From Candidatus Poseidoniales archaeon (GTDB taxonomy: Archaea; Thermoplasmatota; Poseidoniia; Poseidoniales; Thalassarchaeaceae): DNA of 35,131 bases. Under the pieces are notes generated by a model, which was not told the origin of the DNA, ran no database searches, and saw only the letters and a program-made list of their open reading frames with translations. The translations under genes were made by a program, and so were the position numbers. Below, piece after piece: positions 23,742 through 32,173 of this stretch (position 1 is the stretch's first letter; the number at the start of each line of letters is the position of its first letter). The DNA is taken from NCBI GenBank assembly GCA_012960975.1, contig DUAE01000024.1, positions 1 to 35,131 on the forward strand, given 5' to 3'.

Positions 23742-24342
23742 AAAAGTGGTACGGCTTTTCCGGTGGCCCAGGCAGGTGTATCACATCTATTTTTTTCTGA
23801 TTTGAAATTATTTTACCCAAGTCAAAATAATCCTCTAATGTCGATTGCTCATTCGGCTCTGAACTAAGAATATCTCCTCTGCCTAGAGCCCAAGCTAAAC
23901 GATTGTCAGTTAGGGGTACAGCACGCATCCAAATTTTTTGAGGCAAATCCGAGTGACTCCAGTCAACTGGCATCATTTCGAAAGAGCCCAAACCTACCAC
24001 CGAACCGAATGAGGCTCTCTGACTCCAATAACCCATCCCGTGGCACGAATTACGCTTCTTACTGAGAAAAATGCGGTCAAATTCAAACCAACCTGCTGTC
24101 TTAATTTTAGTATTACTTAATTCAAGAACAAAACCTGATTCTAAAGCCTCATCAACGAGGTTGGATTCTTTCAAAATTTGAATAATACCCGTAGGAAGGT
24201 TTTGCTTTTGATGAAACTCAACCTCCTCGGTTTTTCTTCCGAATGCAAAAATTGCATTTTCAACATTGCTTTCTTGGGCGTAGCCTCCGGACCGAAAAAT
24301 TGTCAAGGTCCAGACATTGGTAACTATTGGTTTTCTGCTCAT
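23731..24342 (-). CDS. Unrecognised 203-aa soluble protein
   Basis: No family recognised. The protein has no signal peptide or membrane segment. It has a mixed alpha/beta look, with strands such as WTLTIF, NAIFAFG, GFVLELSN and KIWMRAVPL and only one Cys. A GGTGA ribosome-binding site stands a few bases before the ATG at 24342, which supports it as a real gene. It shares an 11-bp tail overlap with the thioredoxin-like gene and has a 203-bp gap upstream that contains a 24-bp perfect inverted repeat. Confidence 0.65.
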   Translation of the reverse strand: MSRKPIVTNVWTLTIFRSGGYAQESNVENAIFAFGRKTEEVEFHQKQNLPTGIIQILKESNLVDEALESGFVLELSNTKIKTAGWFEFDRIFLSKKRNSCHGMGYWSQRASFGSVVGLGSFEMMPVDWSHSDLPQKIWMRAVPLTDNRLAWALGRGDILSSEPNEQSTLEDYFDLGKIISNQKKIDVIHLPGPPEKPYHFFID

Positions 24343-24395
24343 ATTTTCACCTTATTATTGTTTAATCTGCCAACATTATTCGCAACATATGTGCG

Positions 24396-24419
24396 CCTGT
24401 TCAAATGTAATTGAACAGG
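24396..24419. repeat. Perfect 9-bp inverted repeat in a divergent intergenic gap
   Basis: CCTGTTCAA (24396-24404), loop ATGTAA, TTGAACAGG (24411-24419). It lies 54 bp upstream of the 203-aa orphan gene and 127 bp upstream of the SDR gene, which are transcribed away from each other. Either a regulator-binding operator or a hairpin. The rest of this 203-bp gap shows no gene; TATA-like A/T-rich stretches flank the repeat. Confidence 0.5.
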
Positions 24420-24545
24420 AATCTTCGGAAGAAACACAGCTCTCCTTGTCGGCAGAGTATATCGCACTCCAAGGACTATAAACAAATCGTTTTCATGTTG
24501 AGAAAATGCAATTGAATGAAAAAGACGAACGGCTTTGCGAATCAT

Positions 24546-25313
24546 ATGAGCGAGAGGCCAGAACGAGCGTTAGTCACCGGAGCATCGAGTGGAATAGGTA
24601 GAGAAATTGCAAGAATATTAGCGAGCCAAGGCACAAATTTAGTAATCTGTGCAAGAAGGCAAACTGAGCTAGAAGAATTAGCCACTGAACTCAATGAAAA
24701 ACACGGAACTGAAAGCCAAATTATCATTTCAGATTTGTCAACAGAAGAAGGTGTAAACCAACTTATCAAGGAAGCTGGAGAAGTAGATATTTTAGTAAAT
24801 AATGCTGGTTTTGGAACGAGTGGAAAACACACTAAAGTGGATATCGATCGGCAGTTACAAATGATTGATTTGAACATTCGTGGACTTACTCAACTCTCTC
24901 ACGCCTACGCGAAGAAAATGAAGCGAGGAAATCGTATTTTGAATGTCGCATCAGTTGCGGGATTCATTCCAATACCATCGATGGCAGTTTATGCTGCGAC
25001 AAAGGCGTACGTACTCAGTTTCTCCCGTTCACTTCACGCTGAACTGAAAAAAGACGGAATCAGTGTGACAGCACTTTGCCCCGGTTATGTGCCATCTGGA
25101 TTTCAAGAAGTTGCGGGTATCGACCAGAGTCGGATCGGATCGTTCGGATCGACCAGTGCGGAAGCAACAGCCCGCTCAGCAGTTCGAGCGATGCGCAATA
25201 GTCGCCGTGAAGTCGTCGCTGGATGGATTAACAAGCCATTTCCTCTAATATTACGAACTGCACCCATTAGAATGCAACTTTTTGTTTCAAAATTATTGAT
25301 GGAAAGCAACTAA
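24546..25313 (+). CDS. Short-chain dehydrogenase/reductase (DltE/YqjQ-like)
   Basis: 255 residues from the ATG at 24546 (MSERPERALVTG); an ATG at 24516 would add ten unconserved residues. Classical SDR features: NAD(P)-binding TGASSGIG (about residues 9-16), CARR after strand 2 (suggesting NADPH), NNAGFG, catalytic Ser in NVASVAG, and YAATK. The C-terminal part (VTALCPGYVPSGF, then WINKPFPLILRTAP) resembles the YqjQ/HSD-like subgroup acting on lipophilic substrates. Exact substrate unknown. Its stop directly abuts the stop of the convergent mutM gene. Confidence 0.92.
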   Translation: MSERPERALVTGASSGIGREIARILASQGTNLVICARRQTELEELATELNEKHGTESQIIISDLSTEEGVNQLIKEAGEVDILVNNAGFGTSGKHTKVDIDRQLQMIDLNIRGLTQLSHAYAKKMKRGNRILNVASVAGFIPIPSMAVYAATKAYVLSFSRSLHAELKKDGISVTALCPGYVPSGFQEVAGIDQSRIGSFGSTSAEATARSAVRAMRNSRREVVAGWINKPFPLILRTAPIRMQLFVSKLLMESN

Positions 25314-26162
25314 TTAATTTTGACATTTTTTACAATAAAATGTTGAACGTCCCGCCTGAACAATCCGTAGAATTGTACCGGTACATCCGGATTTCTTGCA
25401 TGGCTCACCCTCGCGATTAAAAGCAGTAAATTGATGTGTAAAATAGCCTAAATCTGCCTCGCCAGAAACCCCTCGGAAATCGGATATGGTCGAACCCCCT
25501 GCTTCGATTGCCTCAAAAATAACTTCGTTGATTTGCCGATGAATTCGTTCAATTTTATTGTTGATATGGTCGCTTTTACCAGCGACTTCAGCAGCGGTTT
25601 TAAGCGGAGAAATCCCTGAGCGGTGAAGTATTTCACTGACGTAAATATTTCCTAAGCCAGAAACGATTTTTTGATCTAAAAGAGCGGTTTTTATTGGAGT
25701 TCGCCGTCCTTGTAATCCCGATTTTAAGGCAGCATAAGTGAACTCATCAGTCAGTGGTTCTGGACCTAAATTTTGCAATAATTTTTGATTGGCTTCTTCA
25801 CTCGTTTCAAATAAATCCATGAAGCCGAATCGGCGCGGATCATTGTAGACTGAAGTCACCGCGCCATCATCAAATTCGATGTAAAAATGATCGTGTTTAG
25901 CTTGACCATCCGCACCGATTGTCCAAACTCCAGACATCCCGAGGTGGCTCAACCAAGTTTTCCCAGTAGATAATCGAATCAAGAGATATTTCGAGCGTCG
26001 ATCGATGCGCTCGATGACCGCATCGGTTAACGATTCTTCAAAGTCTTCTGGAAAGGGAAATCGAAGATTAGGCCGACGTAAATCGACGAAAGTTATTCGC
26101 CGGCCTACCCAATTAGGAATTAAGCCTGAACGGACCGTTTCAACCTCAGGCATTTCCGGCAT
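25314..26162 (-). CDS. mutM: Formamidopyrimidine-DNA glycosylase (Fpg/MutM)
   Basis: 282 residues. I chose the ATG at 26162 because it gives MPEMPEVET, which aligns with E. coli MPELPEVET and leaves the catalytic proline as residue 1 after Met removal, with Glu next to it; the ORF could begin two codons earlier. Other family marks are the helix-two-turn-helix segment (KIVSGLGNIYVSEILHRSGISP) and the C-terminal zinc finger (CKKSGC...GRSTFYCKKC). It removes 8-oxoguanine and formamidopyrimidines and nicks the strand. Fpg is largely bacterial, so its presence in an archaeon suggests transfer. It is divergent from the DUF4190 gene with only 24 bp between. Confidence 0.96.
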   Translation of the reverse strand: MPEMPEVETVRSGLIPNWVGRRITFVDLRRPNLRFPFPEDFEESLTDAVIERIDRRSKYLLIRLSTGKTWLSHLGMSGVWTIGADGQAKHDHFYIEFDDGAVTSVYNDPRRFGFMDLFETSEEANQKLLQNLGPEPLTDEFTYAALKSGLQGRRTPIKTALLDQKIVSGLGNIYVSEILHRSGISPLKTAAEVAGKSDHINNKIERIHRQINEVIFEAIEAGGSTISDFRGVSGEADLGYFTHQFTAFNREGEPCKKSGCTGTILRIVQAGRSTFYCKKCQN

Positions 26163-26186
26163 GAGCAAGGCTAATGCAAGAGGGTC

Positions 26187-26630
26187 ATGAGCATATCTAA
26201 TTCGTATAGAGACAATACAATAGTTGAAATTGAGTCGTCACTTCCACCAATCATGGAAGAAAAGGGAGAACAGCAATGGTTTGAAGGTACACCAACCGCA
26301 GAGCCAAATTCTGCTCCTGAATCAGTTTATGTTCAAGGTGCTCCAATGGGTCAATTTACTCAAACAAATGCAATGTTAGCGTTGATATTGTCTATCATTG
26401 GAATCATCTTAACTTTTACTGCCGGATGTGGAATAATTCTCGCAATTCCTGCTGTAATTCTCGCTAATGGTGCCCTGACTATTACAAATGGACAACCGAG
26501 TCATCCTGACTCAGGATCTGCGAAAGCAGCTCAGGTTATCTCATGGATTACTATCGGCTTGACAATTATTGGAATTATTGTTATTATCATCTTCATCGTC
26601 GCTCTCGGTGGCTTCGCGGCAATGGGCTAA
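26187..26630 (+). CDS. DUF4190-like two-TM membrane protein
   Basis: 147 residues. The first 60 are polar and acidic. Two hydrophobic segments follow, about 62-95 (MLALILSIIGIIL, a short Cys-containing turn, then IILAIPAVILANGAL) and 112-140 (VISWITIGLTIIGIIVIIIFIVAL), with a short Gly/Pro loop between. The ALILSIIGI...AIPAVILANGAL pattern fits the DUF4190 family of small membrane proteins found in Gram-positive bacteria and archaea; function unknown. Start at the ATG at 26187 with AGAGGGTC upstream. Its stop abuts the stop of the convergent flpA gene. Confidence 0.7.
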   Translation: MSISNSYRDNTIVEIESSLPPIMEEKGEQQWFEGTPTAEPNSAPESVYVQGAPMGQFTQTNAMLALILSIIGIILTFTAGCGIILAIPAVILANGALTITNGQPSHPDSGSAKAAQVISWITIGLTIIGIIVIIIFIVALGGFAAMG

Positions 26631-27338
26631 TCAGAGCCGCTGACAAAAATAAATTCGATGTTGCTCTTCGAAATGTGAGATATCTATCTCTTCAATGAGT
26701 ACGATTTTTTCTGATAAGTCAATCAATTTTCTCGCGCTATCAAAACGAGAATCATCTCCTCCTTCACTCCATCGCTCGCTCGCTGCTTTCAGTGAAAGTA
26801 ATCCGCAGCCTCCTTTTTTCAAAAAAGTCTCAGACATTTTCAAAAATATTTCAGCCTGGTCAGCAATGCTCAAATCCTGATGTAACCAATCGGCCTTTTC
26901 ACGCAGATATGGAGCTATGACTGATAGTTTTCGAGCATCGCCCAGAACCGGGATTAATCCAGGTCGATTCTCGGCTAAATTTGCCAAGTCACGCATCATC
27001 CGCGGTGCGATTTCAACAGCGATGACTTGCCCACCATGATGATTCCCAGCGCCACAAACATGGTCATGAATATGGCTAACTGTCGAGCCTGTTGAAGCAC
27101 CTAGATAGAGGCAAGTTGAGCCTGTTTCGGGGAGTAATTCACTAGGATCGGTTTTTGATTTGATTAAACTCGCTGCAACTTTCGATTTCGAAGGATTCCA
27201 TTGGCGCCATTCGATTCGGCCATCTTTTTTCCGCCGCTCATCACTCACAGAAACCCCCTTCACTGCATTTCTTGTCCACAAAACCCTACCTTCTCGGCGG
27301 ACACCCCAACCGATCTGAATCGGTTTTCTTCGGGCCAT
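26631..27338 (-). CDS. flpA: Fibrillarin-like rRNA/tRNA 2'-O-methyltransferase
   Basis: 235 residues, normal for archaeal fibrillarin. The SAM-binding motif I is LYLGASTGSTVSHIHD, with the acidic loop IAVEIAP and VLGDARK later; WNPSKSKVAA precedes it, as in the family. The enzyme methylates ribose 2'-OH groups on rRNA and tRNA at sites chosen by C/D-box guide RNAs, working in a complex with Nop5 and L7Ae. It starts 4 bp after the nop5 stop on the same strand, the conserved archaeal arrangement. No L7Ae gene is in the window. Confidence 0.96.
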   Translation of the reverse strand: MARRKPIQIGWGVRREGRVLWTRNAVKGVSVSDERRKKDGRIEWRQWNPSKSKVAASLIKSKTDPSELLPETGSTCLYLGASTGSTVSHIHDHVCGAGNHHGGQVIAVEIAPRMMRDLANLAENRPGLIPVLGDARKLSVIAPYLREKADWLHQDLSIADQAEIFLKMSETFLKKGGCGLLSLKAASERWSEGGDDSRFDSARKLIDLSEKIVLIEEIDISHFEEQHRIYFCQRL

Positions 27339-27342
27339 TTTC

Positions 27343-28344
27343 TCACTTCCTTCTCGGAGGCTTAGGGAATCTTGCTTTGATTGCCTCCGTTTCTTTATGA
27401 ATTTCTGCTATTTTTTCCTCACTCCAAGGTTCGCCGCCGAAATGATCGACCCGAACCGCGATGCTAGCTTTACCGGCTAGGTACCTCGCAATTTTGCCGC
27501 GGACCCATCTCGGGCTACGACTAATGGCCGGCATGGAAAACAAAATCGCACCGTGTTTGGGTGGTGGCGCACCCCGTCGATGGGCAGCCATTGCTGCGGA
27601 TGCTCCTAGAACTTGTAAACTCCCAGATGGCATCCGAGCGAGGCGTTCTCTCCCACCGGCTAGAACCAGTAATTTCGCTGCTCCGAGCGGTCCGATTAAT
27701 TTGGATAAAGAAGGTACATAATCATACGAAACCGCACGTATTGCATCCTCGTGTTCAGACAATTGTTTCCCGAGATTTACAACGCCATTCGCATGAGCAT
27801 TTATCGAATTCCATTCCAATTCATCAGGCTTGTGTGGTGGTTGGCTGACATTCAATTTTTCAGCCGCGGAGTCCATCGAATCTGACTCTGCTACCGCGGC
27901 TGGAATTGCATCTCTCTGACCGTCTAAATCAACCTCGGACAGAAATAATCCAACCCATTCTACACAACGTGCTTCCGAAGTTGTCCAAGCAGAACGAAGT
28001 TCATTCGCTGAGCTAACCATCATATCGAGGCGACGATCTATATCTGCTGACGAATCGGCAACTCCGCGTTTGGCTAAACGACGAGAGGCTTCTGTGAATA
28101 ATTCAATTTCTTCAGCGCTTTCTTCAGGCCAATCATCTGTCGATAATGCACCTAATGAATCGACTTCTGCATCCTCAAATCGATTTGCCAGAACACTGGC
28201 TTCGTGGCTCATTCGACCGGATTGTAAATTTGCTAATCTATCAACCAAAGCACCTGTGCTTTGACGCTCCCAAACCAACTCATCGAGAATAATCCCCTCC
28301 TCGTCGACGACGCGGGCTAATCTCCAATCGTAGATGATGCGCAC
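27343..28344 (-). CDS. nop5: Nop5 (Nop56/58-type C/D sRNP core protein)
   Basis: 333 residues, at the short end for the family. The Nop domain is clear: NVVNLGKQ-type helix, then SYDYVPSLSKLIGPLGAAKL and GGRERLARMPSGSLQVLGA, which bind the guide RNA-L7Ae complex. The region before it (residues about 70-180) is helical, as expected for the coiled coil that dimerises Nop5, and the N-terminal part should contact fibrillarin. The tail is short and basic (FPKPPRRK). It is the first gene of the nop5-flpA pair and is divergent from crcB, with an 81-bp gap. Confidence 0.95.
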   Translation of the reverse strand: MRIIYDWRLARVVDEEGIILDELVWERQSTGALVDRLANLQSGRMSHEASVLANRFEDAEVDSLGALSTDDWPEESAEEIELFTEASRRLAKRGVADSSADIDRRLDMMVSSANELRSAWTTSEARCVEWVGLFLSEVDLDGQRDAIPAAVAESDSMDSAAEKLNVSQPPHKPDELEWNSINAHANGVVNLGKQLSEHEDAIRAVSYDYVPSLSKLIGPLGAAKLLVLAGGRERLARMPSGSLQVLGASAAMAAHRRGAPPPKHGAILFSMPAISRSPRWVRGKIARYLAGKASIAVRVDHFGGEPWSEEKIAEIHKETEAIKARFPKPPRRK

Positions 28345-28425
28345 AATTCACTCCGCGTCGACTTCCCGCTTCAATCCAACGCTATATGGCGAAGCGGTGA
28401 AAACAGAAAGCACACAGCGCTCGAT

Positions 28426-28800
28426 ATGGAAGCACGGCTCGTTCTACTCGTCGCGTTCGGCGGCGCTATCGGTGCTGCCCTTCGTTACATTATCTCAAAC
28501 ATCGTACCAGCTGAAACTATGCCATATGGCACGATGACGGTAAATTTAGTCGGATCACTCCTGCTAGGAATCATGTTCGGTGCCCTCGCAGCAGGCGCAC
28601 TAATCAGCCAAGATAACCTGCTTCTATTCGGCACCGGCGTGCTCGGTGCTTTCACGACGATGTCGACCTTCGCTCTCGAAACAATTCAACTCTCGCAAAA
28701 GGCTCCTTCCAGTGCAGCAATGTATGTGACTTTGACCATTATTGGAAGTTTGACATTTGCATGGGCAGGCTATAAGGCTGGAATTGCACTGATTTCATAG
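28426..28800 (+). CDS. crcB: CrcB/Fluc fluoride ion channel
   Basis: 124 residues with four hydrophobic helices, normal for Fluc subunits, which work as dual-topology dimers. Family motifs are GGAIGAALRY (helix 1), TMTVNLVGSLLLG (pore Asn in helix 2) and GVLGAFTTMSTFALE (helix 3 with the Na+ site and Phe box). It exports toxic fluoride. I looked for a fluoride riboswitch in the 81 bp upstream and saw none. Confidence 0.95.
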   Translation: MEARLVLLVAFGGAIGAALRYIISNIVPAETMPYGTMTVNLVGSLLLGIMFGALAAGALISQDNLLLFGTGVLGAFTTMSTFALETIQLSQKAPSSAAMYVTLTIIGSLTFAWAGYKAGIALIS

Positions 28801-28901
28801 ATTTGGTCAAGGTTTCTTGCATTTTTAGTGGTAATGTTCAATAACACAATGGTTCAGCACTGAATGGTTAGTGATTAACTGCCAGCGTTGAGAGTGAGAA
28901 T

Positions 28902-29282
28902 ATGTTTTGCCCAGAATGTGGAACCTTAGGATTCATGGAAAATAATGGAAATATCCGTTGTACAAATTACAAATGCCTCTACGAGGGTCCACTTACGGGC
29001 AAAGATGGTAAAGGCGCAGAATTCACCGACCCGATGACTGGAGAAACTCTCGATTTAGGTAATGCTAGCACGACGAGTGAGTCGAGTTCGTTGAAACATT
29101 TGACGGAAGTTGTCGAGGAGCCGGTTGCTCAAGGAACACTTTGGGTCGGCGATTATCGATGCCCCAAGTGTGACGAAGACCGCATTTTCATCGTGTTAAT
29201 GCAAACGAGATCTTCCGATGAACCAGAAACAAAAATCTGCACTTGTGAAGGCTGTGGTCATCGATTTAGGGAATATCAATAA
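28902..29282 (+). CDS. tfs: Transcription factor S (TFIIS-like RNA polymerase cleavage factor)
   Basis: 126 residues, slightly longer than the usual 100-110. The N-terminal zinc ribbon is CPEC...C...C (Cys3, 6, 20, 25). A flexible linker rich in Ser/Thr/Glu follows. The C-terminal ribbon uses CPKC (87, 90) and CEGC (115, 118), with the catalytic acidic tip QTRSSDEPET (Asp106, Glu107). TFS enters the polymerase secondary channel and promotes RNA cleavage to rescue stalled complexes. The ATG at 28902 follows GAGAGTGAG. It lies just upstream of pcn on the same strand. Confidence 0.95.
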   Translation: MFCPECGTLGFMENNGNIRCTNYKCLYEGPLTGKDGKGAEFTDPMTGETLDLGNASTTSESSSLKHLTEVVEEPVAQGTLWVGDYRCPKCDEDRIFIVLMQTRSSDEPETKICTCEGCGHRFREYQ

Positions 29283-29299
29283 TTTCTAATCATTGTATT

Positions 29300-29328
29300 C
29301 ATTAACCCTCAGCAATAATCTGTTAATG
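29300..29328. repeat. 7-bp inverted repeat between tfs and pcn
   Basis: CATTAAC (29300-29306) and GTTAATG (29322-29328) are exact reverse complements with a 15-nt loop, 18 bases after the tfs stop. It may help end the tfs transcript or mark the pcn promoter. Weak, from symmetry only. Confidence 0.3.
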
Positions 29329-29413
29329 ATGAAAATTGAACTTATCCTACGGATGTATCAGTGGTAATCATGAAGAACCCGCAGTTAGGACAGGGATAGG
29401 GAAGGATGCTGGA

Positions 29414-30163
29414 ATGCTCAGAGTAACCGCTAATACACAATTAATGAAGGAGATTGTTGATCTTCTTTCAGTCCTAACAGAAGATGCAAAATTGGTCTGG
29501 GGTGAGAATGGTCTTCATGTCAATGTAGTCGATGGTTCTCACGTGGCTTTACTATCCGCTACAATCAGTGATGCTTGTTTTGAAACATATGAAGTCGAAC
29601 CGGTCGAAATTGGCATCGAACTTTCAAAAATTCGTGATTTGTTAACACTCGCTGGACCGTCCGACCTAGTTGAATTCGATTATGATGAAGCGGTCGGTGC
29701 GATTAATATCCGCGTAGGTGAAGTTCACAGGATTCTACGTGGACTCGACACCGGCACGATGAATGAACCGAAGATGCCAGTGTTAGATTTCAGCAGTAGG
29801 GCATCTATCGATGCCGAGAAACTTTCACGCGCTCTTCGCGCGGCAAAGATGGTCGGTGAATTGGTTGATTTGAGTCTCGACTCTAACCAAATGTCTGTTT
29901 CAGTTAGTGTCGAAGCTGGCGAATCGGTCAACGTCCGATTCGATGCTGGTGAATTGAGCGAATTAGTTTGCCCAAATCCAACAAATTCGACCTATTCGCT
30001 ACAATTCCTAGATCCATTGACTCGAAAATTAGCGAGCGGATTGACCGATGTAATTAATCTTGAATTCCAAGATAAGTATCCACTTCGACTCACCTGGACA
30101 AGTAATGGTGGCGGAGCGTCTTGGACTTACTTCCTCGCCCCGAGAGTCACCAATGACCCTTGA
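29414..30163 (+). CDS. pcn: DNA polymerase sliding clamp (PCNA)
   Basis: 249 residues from the ATG at 29414 (MLRVTANTQ), the usual PCNA length; the longer frame from 29336 adds 26 residues with no PCNA character, and GGATGCTGGA precedes the chosen ATG. Landmarks: LKEIVD-like start of the first domain (LMKEIVDLLSVLTEDAKLVW), MDGSHVALL-type loop as VDGSHVALLSATI, interdomain connector region, PLRLTW near the C-terminus and YFLAPRV as the last strand. It forms the trimeric ring that tethers polymerase, ligase and repair enzymes. Its loader subunit rfcS is at 2791. Confidence 0.96.
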   Translation: MLRVTANTQLMKEIVDLLSVLTEDAKLVWGENGLHVNVVDGSHVALLSATISDACFETYEVEPVEIGIELSKIRDLLTLAGPSDLVEFDYDEAVGAINIRVGEVHRILRGLDTGTMNEPKMPVLDFSSRASIDAEKLSRALRAAKMVGELVDLSLDSNQMSVSVSVEAGESVNVRFDAGELSELVCPNPTNSTYSLQFLDPLTRKLASGLTDVINLEFQDKYPLRLTWTSNGGGASWTYFLAPRVTNDP

Positions 30164-30185
30164 ATGGGATTCTCTATTGTAATAA

Positions 30186-30208
30186 TCGCTGTTCCAGCGA
30201 ATATTTTT
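30186..30208 (+). terminator. Hairpin plus T-run after pcn
   Basis: TCGCTG (30186-30191), loop TTC, CAGCGA (30195-30200), then ATATTTTT. A 6-bp hairpin followed by a T-run 22 bases after the pcn stop looks like a terminator; archaea rely mainly on the T-run. Confidence 0.5.
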
Positions 30209-30231
30209 GCTGAAGCTCCTGAATACGAAAA

Positions 30232-31362
30232 ATGAGATTGCTTGAAAGCAGAGGCGGACACGCCAAAGGCGTGAGTAACCCTAGCGTCTGTGTAATTATT
30301 CCTTCAGTTCGCAACTCGAATGAGTTGGCCATAGTTCTGGAGGGTTTGGCTGAGCAAACATATTCTGGGCCACTCGAAATTATCGTTGTCGGGCCTCGAA
30401 ATGATCCGGGAAGGGCGGTTGCTGAGGCTGCAGGTGTGCGTTTTGTCGATGATGCTGGTTCTCGCACACGGGCTGATGCTTGTAACGTAGCAATAGAGGC
30501 AACAAATTCAGAATTGATTCTATTCACCGATGACGATGTAATTGTACCTGAAGATTGGGTTGCAAAACTTGCTCATTGGTTTGAGCGTGAAGATGTTGCA
30601 GGAGTTGGTGGACCTAACTTTGCACCGGTCGAGGAGTCGACTTTGTGGCAACGCGTCATAGATGTCGCATTCTGTTCGACAATTTATACAGCAGGAACAA
30701 ATTATGGAAAAGTCGGTGATTCAGAACTTACTGAAGTCAACCAATTACCCGGAGTAAATTCGGCTTATCGGCGCTCAGTCCTCGAGCAAGTTGGCGGTTT
30801 TGATGAAGGTGCTATCGGGGCTGAAGATGTGATGCTCGATCACAGAATTCGCATGGCAGGTCACAAGTTGTGGACTGACCGCACCGCAGTGATGTGGCAT
30901 CGTCGACGTAACCTTTTACGAGTCAAGAAACAGATTGGTAATTATGGACTTGTGCGTACTCTCGCAAGCCATCAATACCCCGAATTACACACATTCACGC
31001 ATACGATGACGGCTGCATTTCCTCCACTAGTCACCGCAGCCTTCGCATTCTTTTTCTGGGGTTTGTTAAATGGTGGGCTCGCTTGGCCGGAATTCTGGGA
31101 TATCAGCACCGAAACCATCCCTATGGGTTGGCCGAGGGCAGGAGTTCACACACTCCTCTCGCTCATTCTGCTGTACAACTTGCTCGCCTGGTTCGGCTCG
31201 GCCAAGGGCAATTCTCCGAGCAAGACCAGTAAGACAATTTTCCTCTCCTCAATTGTAACCTATACGTTACACTGGAATTACGGAATGGGAGTTCTACGTG
31301 GGAAATGGCGGATTCTGACCGGAGGAGCCGGACTCCAGATTGATGATCGATCTCGCGATTGA
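30232..31362 (+). CDS. Family 2 glycosyltransferase, membrane-anchored
   Basis: 376 residues. The GT-A domain covers about 15-240: VCVIIPSVRNSNEL at the nucleotide-sugar site, LEIIVVG, the metal-binding FTDDDVIVPEDW (near residue 100), VNSAYRRSVLEQVGGFDE and the GAEDVMLDHRIR acceptor/base region, then WHRRRNLLRVKKQ. Three hydrophobic segments follow (AFPPLVTAAFAFFFWGLL, LLSLILLYNLLAWF and FLSSIVTYTLHW), placing the enzyme on the membrane. It probably adds a sugar to a lipid carrier, lipid or exported glycan; the substrate is unknown. The ATG at 30232 lacks a clear ribosome-binding site. Confidence 0.9.
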   Translation: MRLLESRGGHAKGVSNPSVCVIIPSVRNSNELAIVLEGLAEQTYSGPLEIIVVGPRNDPGRAVAEAAGVRFVDDAGSRTRADACNVAIEATNSELILFTDDDVIVPEDWVAKLAHWFEREDVAGVGGPNFAPVEESTLWQRVIDVAFCSTIYTAGTNYGKVGDSELTEVNQLPGVNSAYRRSVLEQVGGFDEGAIGAEDVMLDHRIRMAGHKLWTDRTAVMWHRRRNLLRVKKQIGNYGLVRTLASHQYPELHTFTHTMTAAFPPLVTAAFAFFFWGLLNGGLAWPEFWDISTETIPMGWPRAGVHTLLSLILLYNLLAWFGSAKGNSPSKTSKTIFLSSIVTYTLHWNYGMGVLRGKWRILTGGAGLQIDDRSRD

Positions 31363-31513
31363 TTTGTGAAATTCTAGTCTATCGTCTTCGAATGATATCC
31401 GGCAATGTAATTTAAGAATATAATATACATGGTAATTTCTGACACTCGGTGTTAGCAACTTCACCTAGTCTTCATCAAGGTTGAGGGGCAGGATTAGGTG
31501 GAAGTGTTGTGAG

Positions 31514-32173
31514 ATGGAGAATATCTCACGGTTGCATATTGCCCCCTACTCCAAGGCTGAAGAGTTCGCCAACACAATCACCCACGGTTTTGGCACCCTA
31601 CTCGCCATTGTCGGACTCTACTTTCTAGCTGTTGAAGCAAATCTAACAGGCGATTATTGGAAGATTGGATCGAGTATCACATTCGGCTTGTGCATGATTA
31701 CCTGTTATCTATGCTCGACTTTGTATCATGCGGTGAGTAATCTTGAGATGAAACACCGTATGAGAATCGCAGATCATATCGGAATTTACCTGATGATCGC
31801 GGGATCGTACACCCCATTCGTGCTGGTAACGATGCATGGATGGATCGGTTGGACATTCTTTGTATTGATTTGGGGGTGTGCAATTACCGGAATCGTTGCG
31901 AGAGTGTTGAATCGAAATATTCCGGAATATGTCTCAGCAACCCCTTATGTCATCATGGGCTGGTTAGCTATTATTGCTATCAAACCGCTTTTTGATTCCC
32001 TAGGCTGGGAAGGGATAAACTTGATTTTACTTGGCGGCATATTCTACTCAATCGGTGTGCTATTCTATCGCGCTGATAATTTTCCTTTCAATCATGCAAT
32101 ATGGCACCTATTCGTTCTCGCGGGCTCAATCGCACACTATTTCGCAATCCTGAACAGCGTCATCCAGGGTTAG
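31514..32173 (+). CDS. Hemolysin III/PAQR-family membrane protein
   Basis: 219 residues from the ATG at 31514 (MENISRL); the frame extends to a TTG at 31481 without conserved sequence. Seven helices are expected and visible. The PAQR signature residues are present: EFANTITHGFG, CSTLYHA, DHIGIYLMIAGSYTPF and, near the end, HAIWHLFVLAGSIAHYF, which together supply the zinc-binding Ser/Asp/His set. Bacterial members are called hemolysin III or YqfA and eukaryotic ones are adiponectin receptors with ceramidase-like activity; the archaeal role is not established. It overlaps the convergent helicase gene by 4 bp. Confidence 0.92.
   Translation: MENISRLHIAPYSKAEEFANTITHGFGTLLAIVGLYFLAVEANLTGDYWKIGSSITFGLCMITCYLCSTLYHAVSNLEMKHRMRIADHIGIYLMIAGSYTPFVLVTMHGWIGWTFFVLIWGCAITGIVARVLNRNIPEYVSATPYVIMGWLAIIAIKPLFDSLGWEGINLILLGGIFYSIGVLFYRADNFPFNHAIWHLFVLAGSIAHYFAILNSVIQG

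Noticed and set aside
28345-28425. Fluoride riboswitch before crcB.
   Set aside because: I could not find the conserved GGNGAUGG...CGCC and CUGAUGGCU-type blocks in the 81-bp gap.
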